From contig BTRK01000002.1 of assembly GCA_036245805.1 (NCBI GenBank), positions 30,672,661 to 30,736,660 on the forward strand: 64,000 bases of DNA, written 5' to 3'. The DNA comes from Pristionchus mayeri. Lineage: Eukaryota; Nematoda; Chromadorea; Rhabditida; Neodiplogasteridae. Position numbers and translations under genes: made by a program. The notes below the pieces were generated by a model. That model was not told the DNA's origin. It saw nothing but the letters and a program-made list of their open reading frames with translations, and searched no databases. Of this stretch, positions 1 through 10,400 are shown piece by piece (within the stretch, counting starts at the first letter, position 1; each line of letters starts with the position of its first letter).

Positions 1-952
1 CTGCGAAACATGTCGAAGATGCGCGTAAGGTCGGTGTACTGTAACAAGGAGCATGGTAAGGGTACGGTAAGCTACAGAATGAACAGGGCTGAAGGTCAGG
101 TAAATTTTGAAAATGTTATTGACTACTGTAGGGGTACGGTAGGTTCGGGGGTTAGGTAATCTTGGGCACAGTACTTGTCCGTGAATGTCGCCGATGATGA
201 CTGCGGGCACCTTCATCTCGATCAATGGAGGCTGGCCCTCGAGCACCTGGAAGGTACGGTAGCTTTGGTGTACTGTAGCAGTGAAATATCGATTACCTTC
301 CTGACGGAGTTAAGCGTAAGCTTGACATCCTGGTACGTGAAGGGGTACTGAAATCCGAGTACTGTCGTGTGTTTCCAGAATTTCTCTCCTCCACCCCAAA
401 CCCGGCTGGGCTAGAGATCACGGACGAAAAGAACTGACGTAGTGCCCTCTCTCGCTGAACTTCTTCTTCGTGATCTTCTTGATCATCCTATTGAAGTAGA
501 CTGCTGGATCCCTCGCATCTTCTCTCGAGTTGCTTCGGCCTCTCAGATCCTCCCTCGAATTGCCACGCGGCCGACTCTTGAATCCGAGTCCGCCCTCGCC
601 CGAGCCGGTCCTGCCACGCCTGAAGGGATTACGGTAGGTTGAATGTTAGTGTAGATCAGGTTACGGTATTGTACGCTTACGGTGGTGGGTCATCGTCCTT
701 CGAGTTTGCGTCCTCGCGGGAGGCAGATCCGGAAGAAGGAGGGAGGAGCAGAGGAGCCGGTGAGGGCGACTTGGCTCCAGCAGCAGCTGATTCGGCCGAT
801 GGGGTCTGGGCTCCGGCTGGGCTATCGACGACACCGGCTGCAGGAGGAGTGGAGGTGGGCGGAGGTGAGGGAGAGGAGGGAAGAGGCGGAGGTGGATCGG
901 ATATGGGAGGAGGAGGAGGGGAGGTGGAGAGAGGAGGTGGAGGGTCGGCCAT
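1..952 (-). CDS. PP1-family serine/threonine phosphatase, 5' part (partial)
   Basis: Metallophosphatase of the PPP family; the gene runs off the left edge. Phase-consistent exons on the minus strand are 952-681, 619-439, 347-297, 246-175 and 38-1. The Met at 952 opens a proline/serine-rich, low-complexity N-terminus of about 90 residues. The catalytic domain then starts with a DPAVYFNRMIKKIT-like helix, continues through a FTYQDVKLTLNSVRK segment, and reaches the first metal-binding motif GDIHGQ followed by YTDLTRIFDMF, as in PP1. Motifs GDYVDRG and GNHE would lie outside the window. The long proline-rich extension is unusual for PP1 catalytic subunits but is known in nematode PP1-like paralogues. 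Introns are 48-136 nt and carry TACCGTA/TACAGTA words. Family assignment is secure; the exact subfamily is not. Confidence 0.82.
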
Positions 953-1040
953 TGAGAGAGGAGCGAGCCACCAGTGGAGAGGAATGAGAAGGAAGGGAAT
1001 GAATGGAGGGAGAGGAGGAATCGAAAACAATTCATTGACT

Positions 1041-1084
1041 ACAAACAACGTGTTGACAGTGATTCTTGTCAACACGTTGTTTGT
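1041..1084. repeat. Perfect 17-bp inverted repeat (hairpin) between divergent genes
   Basis: Left arm 1041-1057 and right arm 1068-1084 are perfect reverse complements separated by 10 nt. The hairpin lies between the divergent starts of the phosphatase (952, minus) and the neprilysin-like gene (1432, plus). It could be a palindromic regulatory site or a small MITE remnant. Confidence 0.7.
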
Positions 1085-1431
1085 TGTTTATCATTCAAAT
1101 CATTCAGAAGAATCGGAGGATCAAAACATTAAAAAAAGAAGGCTTCTCGTTTCGCAGTATCCTTCTTGATTTCATTTACCAACGTAAGAAAACAGCCACT
1201 CTTTCTACCGCTGAAACGTTGCCTAAATTTAAAGCAAAATAAAAAAAATCGTTTACAAAACGGGAACAGTTCGTCTTCTCAATGAATATACAATCATCCG
1301 ATCAGAGCAGGGAGAGTGAACGCAGTGTGGAGAGGTTATATTTTTTTCTGGACTCCATAGTTTACAAAGTTGTTTACATTGCGAGGTATGTAATAGCGGT
1401 ATGTAGTAAATCCATCTTTCATTCAACTCCG

Positions 1432-4400
1432 ATGCTTCTGTACTATTTCATCCCCTTTCTTCTCCGTCTGTTTCTTCTTCAAAATGCAATTTGTGAAGAA
1501 ATAATAGTGACCAAAGATCGTTCAGTACTTCGGAAATTGCTCGAATCCACGATTGATTTCTCGGTGCACGATTTTTGTTTTTGATATTTGATCTTTACTT
1601 TAGGTCGATCCATGCGATAACTTCTACGCATTCGCTTGCGGACCAGAAAATGCGAATGAACCATCGTATCTCGAGGAAACTCAGAAGAAGAATGAGCAAA
1701 TGATCAGAGGTGAGTAGTAGAAGGATTGACGATTCGGAGTCGTATATCAACCAGAACCCCCTAAAAAATTGGAAATGGAAAATTTTGCATTTCAACTGAA
1801 CTTTGTCTAGAGGAACTCGAGTCAACCGTCAAATCGAAGTCGACCGCTAAGGAGACAAAGGCGTTGTACAAGTGGGAAATCAAATCAAGATGAAAAATGC
1901 GCAAGCCATTTCAGAGCATGCATGCTCTCCGGGAGTAGGATGGAGTATGTGCAATTCTTGAAGGTTTGACTAGGGATGGATTAGCTTAAAATGGCTCTCT
2001 TCATTCTGCGTGATCTCTTACCGATACGATCTTCGAGACCGAGTGCAGAATGAAGAGGCCATTTCTTGCGAATTCATCTCTTGGTTCAACCTCATAGCGA
2101 AAAATATAGTATATCTGAAGGTTCTAACTAATACATGAAAAAATTTATCCAGACCATATCTCCGTTTCCAATGATCGACAGGACCAATGAAACATTCATG
2201 TTGTATGAGTTTCTATCCGAGGTAAGATGAAATTTTCTTATATTTCCTATCCTCAAATTATCACACATGATGTACATGTTTTAACATTAAAATGTACCTA
2301 GTTGTGTGTGGCGAATAGTATACAATACAAATATGTTAAGATGCAAGGATTTCCGTTATTTAATCTAGTCCTTGAGATCTAGAGGTGATTGTTTGTCACC
2401 CAGGCTATCCACTGCGGTTCTAGATATGGCATTCCGTCGGCTAAATTGCAAATAAGGGAGTAAGTATCAATGGTCGGTTTCTGTCCCATATTCTTTTTGC
2501 TGATGATGCCGTACTCATTTCTCACGATGAACGAGAGATTCAGACGATGGGAAGGGAATTAGAGCGTGTACTTGCTACAGTGGGATTGGGTCTCAATTGC
2601 GATAAAACTGTCGGAATGAGTTCCAAACCTGATCCAAGGGATGTAAGAATAGGAGGAAAAGTAGTAAAATTGCAAGATAAGGTGGTCTACTTGGGAAGCG
2701 CAATCGCAGTCAGCGGAAACGATGACTGTGAAATCACCCGACGCATTCAAGCTGGTTTTGGTGCTTTCCACAAACACCGCACTTTTCTTATCAACAAGGG
2801 TATTCCAATGGCACATAAACGTCGGCTTTTCAACGGCTACATACTTCCCGCTGTGGTTTACGGTTGTGAATGTTGGGCTCTGACCAAATCACAAATGAAT
2901 CGATTATCGGTGGCTCAAAGAAAAATGGAACGTTGGATGGTTGGCTGTACTGTGCTCGATCATGTCTCTAATGAGCGGTCGCGAGATTCAACTAGAGTTC
3001 AGGACTTCGTTCACACTGCTCAGAAAAGGAAATGGTTTTGGTTGCATAAGATCGCGAATGATGATTGCCGGAAGTGGAGCCGATCTGTGATCGAATGGAT
3101 TCCGCGGAGAAAGAGGAGACGCGGCCGCCCAATCACGAGATGGAGGGACTCTTTCCGCAAAGCAACAGGCCCAAATTTTCTCATTCAAGCACGAAGCTCT
3201 AACTGGAACACCATGCACATCAGAGCTCTCGCATGATCTCCCGAGAATCTAATGACCTCTAGATAAATGTGTTAAAATCATCGTAACCTTGAGAGCCAGG
3301 ATACATTCCGCGTAAGTTCAATCAATGGTATCTCAAAGGCGAGGGCAAAATACTCTCACTCGCCCTTCTTGTTATGTTTTTTTCTCTCTCTCTTTCTTTA
3401 ATCATCAGGAAGAGGAAAGAAAATGTGTATAACGAGAGATACGAGGGAGACCTATGCGCCTCTTACCTACCCACCAAATGTTTTCATATTCAGATCGACA
3501 TGCGTTTAGCTACGTTCCAGAATCGATCGTACTACAACGATACCAGATTGAGAGCCAACTATAGAGCTTATATGATAGAAAAGGTTCGTTGGTTAGTAAA
3601 GTTTGCAATGCTGACTGCCGTATTGTTATGGCACTCGAGTTCTCAACTCTGTTAGACACGCAGGGCCATCAAGGAATGAAAAATTACTTATTCTCCAGCA
3701 GATTTGACTCATTACAGTATCTTCTGCTAATGGAAGACTACGGTAGAATTAAGTCATCAATCGATCGACGTTCACTTGAGTTTGTCTTGATACTTGGGAT
3801 GGATAATGTTGTTCTCTCAGAGACGATGTGGACAAAATTATCGATTTGAAAGGCCGCTTACTCGAGGCTTACATGGCTAATTTCCATGCGCCTCTTCATG
3901 AAGTCAAGGTAGAGAATCTGACCGAAATATTTCGCGAGGTATTTCATTTTCGAATAATGAGGTTTGGGCAGCGAAGTATCGGCTTTTGTGTCCATTCGAT
4001 TATCCTGAAATCAAGATGTGTTATCCGGTAGTTCCAATTCCTAAAAAGTTGATTTGCCAAAAGAATCGCCAAATGGGTGGTGATTATTTTCGTAGTTCAC
4101 GTGACCATTAATTGCATTCGACCACCCCGAGATAAAATACCGACCCCTCGGTGTGATAAATATTGGTTGATTGATTTTTTCGTGGTGGCGCAGTGGTGTG
4201 AGGCGCCACTCGCTATGCAAGGGACCTGAGTTCGATCCCTCGCCGAGGCAGACCAAGCCCTCTATCCCTCCGGGGTCGGTAAATTGACAGTGACCCAGGT
4301 CGCGAAATGTATCGTTCCCTAAAAGCACCTTGGACAGCAGGGATACGTAGTCCAAACAGTAGTCGGCCTCACCGCACTACACCACCTAGCGTAATCGTCT

Positions 4401-6900
4401 ATCGACGACTGTAAAATCGCTTGAAGTGGCTCCAAAAAAAAAGATTGATTTTTTCAGCTTATCTGGTGGCAAGAGGGTACAGACAGTGGCTATTACGAAG
4501 GTTTCTTGAAGACAGTATCTCCTAAAGCCTCCCACGAAGAGGTCTTCCAAAATTTTACCTTCAAGATCCCTGCGAATACTTCGAAGAGATGAGAAGGATA
4601 ATCAAGTACGATCTAGACTTTTATTGAAACCTAATTGCTGTTAAAACTCCGTAGCGATCCATCGAATTTCGAATCTTTCAGCAGTATTGACCCTGGTCAT
4701 CCGTTTTACGCACTGGGAATGCTGGGCATAGAGAATAATATCGTGTTGAACTACTTGATGCATCGAGTTTCGGAAGATTATTCACACTCTTTCGATCAGC
4801 GATACAAGGGGCTGGTTGAGGTATGCAAAAAAATGTTATTCGATACTCAGATTTTTCTTAGAAATATCTTGGCGGAAGTTCTCGTTCTGAAACGTTTGAG
4901 GAGAGGTGAGAGTTAAATTCGTAGAATATAGCTTTGATTTGAATCAGATATGTATAATTAAGTTGAGTTATGTTCAGGCGGATTGCTTGTACGGAAGGCA
5001 TCGAACTTGTTTATTAGTGTTCGCGAAATCTTCATGGATATCATCAAAGACCTCCAATGGCTTGATGGAGACACTAAAAAGGTTAGAATAACAGTAATTA
5101 TGTGAGTAAAAGGGTCTAACGCTGATTTATGCAAAGTGATTTTAAGGCATTGCTTTCGTCTTGAAGGAATCTGAGAAATCCCGGATTGCGTTATCATATT
5201 ATCAAAACTGTTCAGAAAGTGTTAGATGCTCTATGGAACGTTGATTGGCACATCGGATATCATTCGTTATATGAGTCTTTGGATAGATACTACGCCAATG
5301 TGAGACAGTCTTTCGATAACGTACGAGTTCAAAAAAAATTGTCTCTCTTCATTCTGTTTGTTCTCATCCGTCAGATCATCGAGTAATAACGTCATTTCGT
5401 GCGAAGTCATGACATTTTTACGATCGATCTCCAGAATCTGCTCTCATTTAGACCAATCTTGACCTCATGCAAGAGTTATTCTCGATAATGAAACACAAAC
5501 TGCTGAAAGAAAACGCCGAAAAAGAATATGCCATCTTTTCGGAGAGAAAGAATACGCTTTACATGGGCCTTAAAAATATACACAAAGCAGCTTCTCGTTA
5601 TGATTCTGACTGGGACTACATCGGTAACGAAACCACTTTGTTTTCTTCCTTTTTCACCCTTTTTCTCACCTCGGTTTGCATGTATTTACAACTCGAGAAT
5701 TGTTTCTCGATCAGATGAACAATTTCCAGATATCCAGCTTGGCCTAATGCAACCTCGCTACTAGACCTGGAACCTCGCTACGAATTTGCAGTCTTTCGAA
5801 TTCGGCTCTTTGGTTACAGTGATGGCGCACGAGCTAATGCACGCGTTCATTCATGGAAGTAAGTGCCACCGGGAAATAGTCCATTAGATAAGAACCAAAA
5901 AATCAACGAGAATGGCATTCCTTAGTGTACGTTTTAAGCGCTTGCACTAGTGGAGAAAATACAGTTAGGTCACTTCGTTGGCTCTAATTCCACAGTTTGC
6001 TCGAAAAGATAAATAGCGTTTGCAGAGGTAATGAAAAATATTCGAAATGGCGAATCGAAGGGAGAACTTGTCAGTCGTGCTCAATGCCTCGCAAAACAGC
6101 GCGAAGTAAGTAATCTCAGCTTCGAATTTCGAAAAAAAATATCACCTTTGCCCTGAACTGAAATTGTTTGTAAACAGTTGTTGGAACCACAAGTCTCAAG
6201 CCTTTAGAGAAAAAAGGCCTTCTTCCAGAAATTACGTGGAAATTCCTCTGGAACCTCGACATGTCGCTGATGAGGGAGCAGTCGCAATATCGTATCAGGT
6301 AGCGTTGATGTCTGCCATTATTCTCGCTCAAGTTCAATCTCGCGTTATTTCATCGGTAAGGTTCTTGAGTGAAATGTCTCTCACACATTGTCACCAACAC
6401 TCATTCCGATGAAAACGTGTTCTGTCAGGTGTATCGAAACTTGACGCAGACGTCCAATGGACGCCTTCCATTCGATGAGAGAGTGAATGGGACTTCGCTT
6501 TTCCGCATCCATAACAACACTGATCTCACTGAGGACAAGCTCTTCTTTCTCGGAGTTGCTAGGGTCAGTATATTTCTATCGTGCAATTCCTGCATACTTG
6601 GCTAAACGTGCGGTTCTCCTTCTCCCTGTTTGCAGTACCACTGTGATAGGCGGAGCAAGACTACTCTGGATTGGCATTCACCAAGTGTAGAGAGACTCAA
6701 TTTCATGCTGAAGAATCGTCCCGAGTTCGCGAAGGTTTGTGCTTTGCTTTTGCAATAGAAGAAGCAAACGTTTTCGAATTTTCTATTTTTTTGTTCAGGC
6801 TTTCAACTGCCCTGTAAATGCCAAGATGAATCCCGAAGGAAATGCGATTTCTGGAAAAATTGATATTCCACATAATTCCTGTTGCACTTCGTCACAGTAA
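1432..6900 (+). CDS. M13 neprilysin-like metallopeptidase gene, probably degenerate
   Basis: Secreted or type II membrane M13 zinc-peptidase homologue. Exons: 1432-1563, 1604-1709, 1811-1871, 1915-1963, 2153-2221, 3494-3624, 3821-3938, 4458-4500, 4566-4605, 4682-4905, 4978-5081, 5216-5320, 5452-5623, 5730-5858, 6026-6105, about 6177-6298, 6429-6563, 6636-6734, 6799-6900. The start encodes a hydrophobic leader, then VDPCDNFYAFACG. Later come REIFMDIIKDLQWLD, the zinc motif HELMH (5828-5842), SRAQCLAKQ, LTEDKLFFLG, HSPSVERL and the C-terminal AFNCPVNAKMNP, all in M13 order. Odd points: an in-frame TAG (5762-5764) just before HELMH, a phase break between 6105 and the next exon, and the expected GENIAD third-ligand motif reading as PRHVAD (Glu to Arg). 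The gene is therefore probably catalytically dead or a young pseudogene. Splice sites are otherwise intact. Confidence 0.8.
1988..2068. repeat. Imperfect hairpin in neprilysin-like intron
   Basis: The two sides (around 1990-2016 and 2038-2066) pair imperfectly through the shared core CTCTTCATTCTGC and its complement, around a loop of about 20 nt. Related CTTCATTCTG words recur near 5348 and 10041, so this is more likely a dispersed-repeat remnant than a miRNA precursor. Confidence 0.4.
2375..3240 (+). mobile_element. 5'-truncated non-LTR retrotransposon (RTE-like LINE), RT C-terminal part
   Basis: Sits in the neprilysin-like intron between exons 2153-2221 and 3494-3624, in the same orientation. 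Reading from about 2383 gives the end of a reverse transcriptase: DCLSPRLSTAVLDMAF, then after one apparent frameshift near 2450 KGVSINGRFLSHILFADDAV, with the RT active-site FADD. The open frame then runs 2547-3236 through GLNCDKT, VVYLGS, a YGCECWALTK segment and GRPITRW. This is the usual C-terminal half of animal LINE ORF2. The endonuclease and the upstream RT are missing, so the copy is dead on arrival. Clade (RTE-like) is inferred from motif spacing. Confidence 0.82.
4181..4442 (+). mobile_element. tRNA-derived SINE, full-length copy with A-tail and target-site duplication
   Basis: The 5' end resembles a tRNA: an A-box-like TGGCGCAGTGGT is followed by a B-box-like GAGTTCGATCC. The body runs to a short A tract at about 4433-4442. 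It is flanked by a perfect 12-bp direct repeat GATTGATTTTTT (4169-4180 and 4443-4454), a hallmark of LINE-mediated retroposition. The 3' repeat lies directly before the CAG acceptor of the neprilysin-like exon at 4458. A second, inverted copy is at 19092-19360. Confidence 0.85.
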
Positions 6901-7460
6901 TCGCTCACATTAAATCTGCACTTCACGAATTTGGACTACTCATATGCTCGACATTCACTCATTATTTGGTTAGTGTGCAACATGGAATATCTGGTTGTTG
7001 AATGTATTTATAAAACGATCTCTCATATTCGCTGTCCACACAAATATCATAAAAAATAATAGTTGGGAAAGGAGAAGGAGTCAGCGTGCAAATGAAGACA
7101 AAATGAGAATGATCAAGGCAAGTTCTTGTTGATTTTGCACAGTCCTCAGTACTCGAGAATATTAGGGAAGCAACGGGCTGAGGAGCTGGCAATCAACGGC
7201 GCTTTAAAACTTAGTTTGAATAACACAAAAACGATTATGCGAAATGGGTTCTGGAGATTGAAAGTGATGGAGATATAGTGTAACAATTTCCTACGGGTGT
7301 GGACGTTCGAAACCTTGACAAATCATAAATGTGCATACAATAACTTCTTGCTTTGACAATCCTCTTCGCTTTTGTTGGATCGAATCAATAAACGACGATT
7401 AGATAGTGTGAGTACAAGTTTCAAACAATTTGAATAACTAAGTGATTAGCTAGAAGAACG
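6901..7460. other. Convergent intergenic region
   Basis: Lies between the stop of the neprilysin-like gene (+) and the stop of the AT-hook/SIM gene (-), so it holds both 3' UTRs. AATAAA-like sequences are present on the plus strand, for example near 7387. No further gene is supported here. Confidence 0.5.
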
Positions 7461-10400
7461 TCATGCCTTGACAATCTTGAGGGCCTTCTTCGCCCTGGTT
7501 GGCACCTTAGTAGTCAGATCCAGGCCGGCAGCGCAATAAAAGAAGCTGACGACGTCTTCCACTTCCTTCCCGATCTGCAGATTGAAAAGGAGAGTCGATG
7601 CGACGAGAAGGAGCATCGCCTGCCTCAGTCCGCCCTCTACCTGAATCGATTGTTCAGTAGAAGTTCGACCAGTTCAGACCAATAATTTATCAGCAACTGT
7701 CTGATATCGAGAACAGATAAGAGGGAGAGAGGTTATATTTATCGGCTCCCTCAGTCCTCCCTCCCAAATCTTACTTCAATTCTTTGCTTACCAGCTCCTC
7801 TAAGCTGCTGTTTTTTGTATTCGTGCATTTATGAGGCGAATCGTGAGAGAATTGACCACGCCGCGGCGGTAGGATTCAAGTTTGTCCGATCCCGCAATAA
7901 TTTTGGTTATAAATATTTCAAATGATGCTCTTTCAAACTGCGTCGTCGGAATTTTGATAACTGTCGTCGTCGTCGAGATTCAGAAGGCCAAACATGGTGC
8001 TATCACTTTTCGAAAGTCAAATCGGGCCTACTCAAATGGTCATAACTTCGTTTAAAATAAAGATAGAAGGTCGTTCTTTGCTTAGAATGAAAGCTGAGAA
8101 CATTCTCTACAACTTTTATGTTGCCATAATCATTCCTGGTGCTTATCCTGGTGCGGGGCGGTCGGGTGCACCAAAAATTGCATAACTTTGGAAATCGGAA
8201 ATACCTTTTGAGTTATCATGCTTAAGTTGTAGTACATGTATGTGCCTCACTTATCGCCAAAAATTAGGGAAATCGGAGTATGGAAAAAAAGCGCACTCAT
8301 TATGGTGAAACGGCCCCAAAATGAGTTAAGAACAAGAGTACTTACGTATCTTCAATTTATCAAATCTGGGATCAAAATCATCGAAAATCATCTAAAACAA
8401 CATTTTAAGTTGTTTCCCCCATGTCATCACACTCTCAATGGTCATAAATGGTCATCTGCCCGAAATTTTGAAAATCGATATTTTGACCTTTCTCAAGTTG
8501 CAGGGTGGGCTCTAATGCACTAAAGTTGTTTCAAATCATGTGAAAACATTCCTCGAAACGGGTCTCCAAAAGCGCGCATCTGGAAATACGAAATTTCATC
8601 GGATGAATTCATGTAAAGGCGCTAAAGTGTATCAAAGGTCAAAATAGGTTTAGCGAGATGACTCATAGCTAGAAATGTAGAGCTCGATGAGATGAACAAT
8701 TCATCTGTTGAAAGTAAGTTTCTATCTTTTCATTGAAGCTCGCTAGGGAGCCTGGAATTTGGAGGGAAACGACGGTGGATGCGTGCGGGAGAGCGCCAAA
8801 GGGAGGAGAGGGAGAGGGAGGACAGGCGGAGAGAGCGCCAGACGGTTAGAGCACGCGCTCTCGGGGGTATTCTAGCCCGTTTATATCCAACTTCTAAGCA
8901 CTGTAGCGCGCTTCAACGAAAAGATGGAAACTTACTTTCAACAGATAAATTGTTCATCTCATCGAGCTCTACATTTCTAGCAATGAGTCATCTCGCTAAA
9001 CCTATTTTGTCCTTTGATACACTTTAGCGCCTTTCCATGAATTCATCCGATGAAATTTCGTATTTCCAGATGCGCGCTTTTGGAGACCCGTTTCGAGGAA
9101 TGTTTTCACATGATTTGAAACAACTTTAGTGCATTAGAGCTTACCCTGCAACTTGAGAAAGGTCAAAATATCGATTTTCAAAATTTCGGGCAGATGACCA
9201 TTTATGACCATTGAGAGTGTGATGACATGGGGGAAACAACTTAAAATGTTGTTTTAGATGATTTTCGATGATTTTGAGCCCAGATTTGATAAATTGAAGA
9301 TACGTAAGTACTCTTGTTCTTAACTCATTTTGGGGCCGTTTCACCATAATGAGTGCGCTTTTTTCCATACTCCGATTTCCCTAATTTTTGGCGATAAGTG
9401 AGGCACATACATGTACTACAACTTAAGCATGATAACTCAAAAGGTATTTCCGATTTCCAAAGTTATGCAATTTTTGGTGCACCCGACCGCCCCGCACCAG
9501 GATAAGCACCAGGAATGATTATGGCAACATAAAAGTTGTAGAGAATGTTCTCAGCTTTCCTTCTAAGCAAAGAACGACCTTCTATCTTTATTTTAAACGA
9601 AGTTATGACCATTTGAGTGGGCCCGATTTGACTTTCGAAAAGTGATAGTACCATGTTTGGCCTTCTGAATCTCGACGACGACGCAGTTTGAAAGAGCATC
9701 ATTTGAAATACTTATAACCAAAATTATTGCGGGATCGGACAAACTTGAATCCTACCGCCGCTAACCCCCCTAAAATGGTCGATTCTCTCGCGATTCGCCT
9801 CTTATATTGTGCGATGAAGATATATTTACCGTAATCAGACGGTTGTCAAAGCAGAAGAAGGGAGAGGAGGAGAAGGGAGACAGCACGAGGAAGGGATGGA
9901 GAAGTTTGAGACTGCGGACCTCATCTTCGAGGTCGAAAGTAGTGAGCGCCTGGAAGAGAGAGATATTGGCATGAAGAATCCCGAAATCTGTAGTGATTTT
10001 CGGTCCTTTGTATAAATTTGCGAATTGGATTGGAAATAACTTCATTCTGCGTGGGCTCTTGTCAGTCAGACCAGTAATAACAGGCATAGTGAGAGAGTCT
10101 CTAGGTGCGAATAGCCAGTGCGCTAGCTCAACTCACGTCGAATTCGAAAAGCATGTGCTCGAGAGAATCCTTCTTGCAAAATGCCTCGAGGAAGAGCAGT
10201 CGGAGGTAATCGGGGTCATCTGCAATAAAGATACAGATCAGAGATTATCGATGAACAATGGTCCATCCATAGTTTAGTTGATAGAGGCTGAGGTGTCTGT
10301 ATTTAATCTCTCATCTCTCACACTCTCTCAACTGTGATCAGTGAGAGCTCTGGAAAATAAAAAAAGAGTGATACCTACGATGTTACCCAACACCGTTGAA

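Noticed and set aside
639..1169. Gly/Glu-rich plus-strand frame
   Set aside because: Antisense shadow of the proline-rich first exon of the PP1-like gene, which has proper splice phase.
1988..2068. miRNA precursor
   Set aside because: The pairing is imperfect and related CTTCATTCTG words recur elsewhere; a repeat relic is simpler.
4501..4565. Frameshift in the neprilysin-like gene at about 4570
   Set aside because: A 65-nt intron (4501-4565) restores the frame and yields DPCEYFEEMRRII, so no mutation is needed here.
8236..9702. Mirrored open frames inside fold-back F1 (8236-8523 +, 9141-9368 -, 9463-9702 -)
   Set aside because: The same frame appears in both arms because the element is a palindrome. 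No start context, splice signals or known domain; treated as non-coding.
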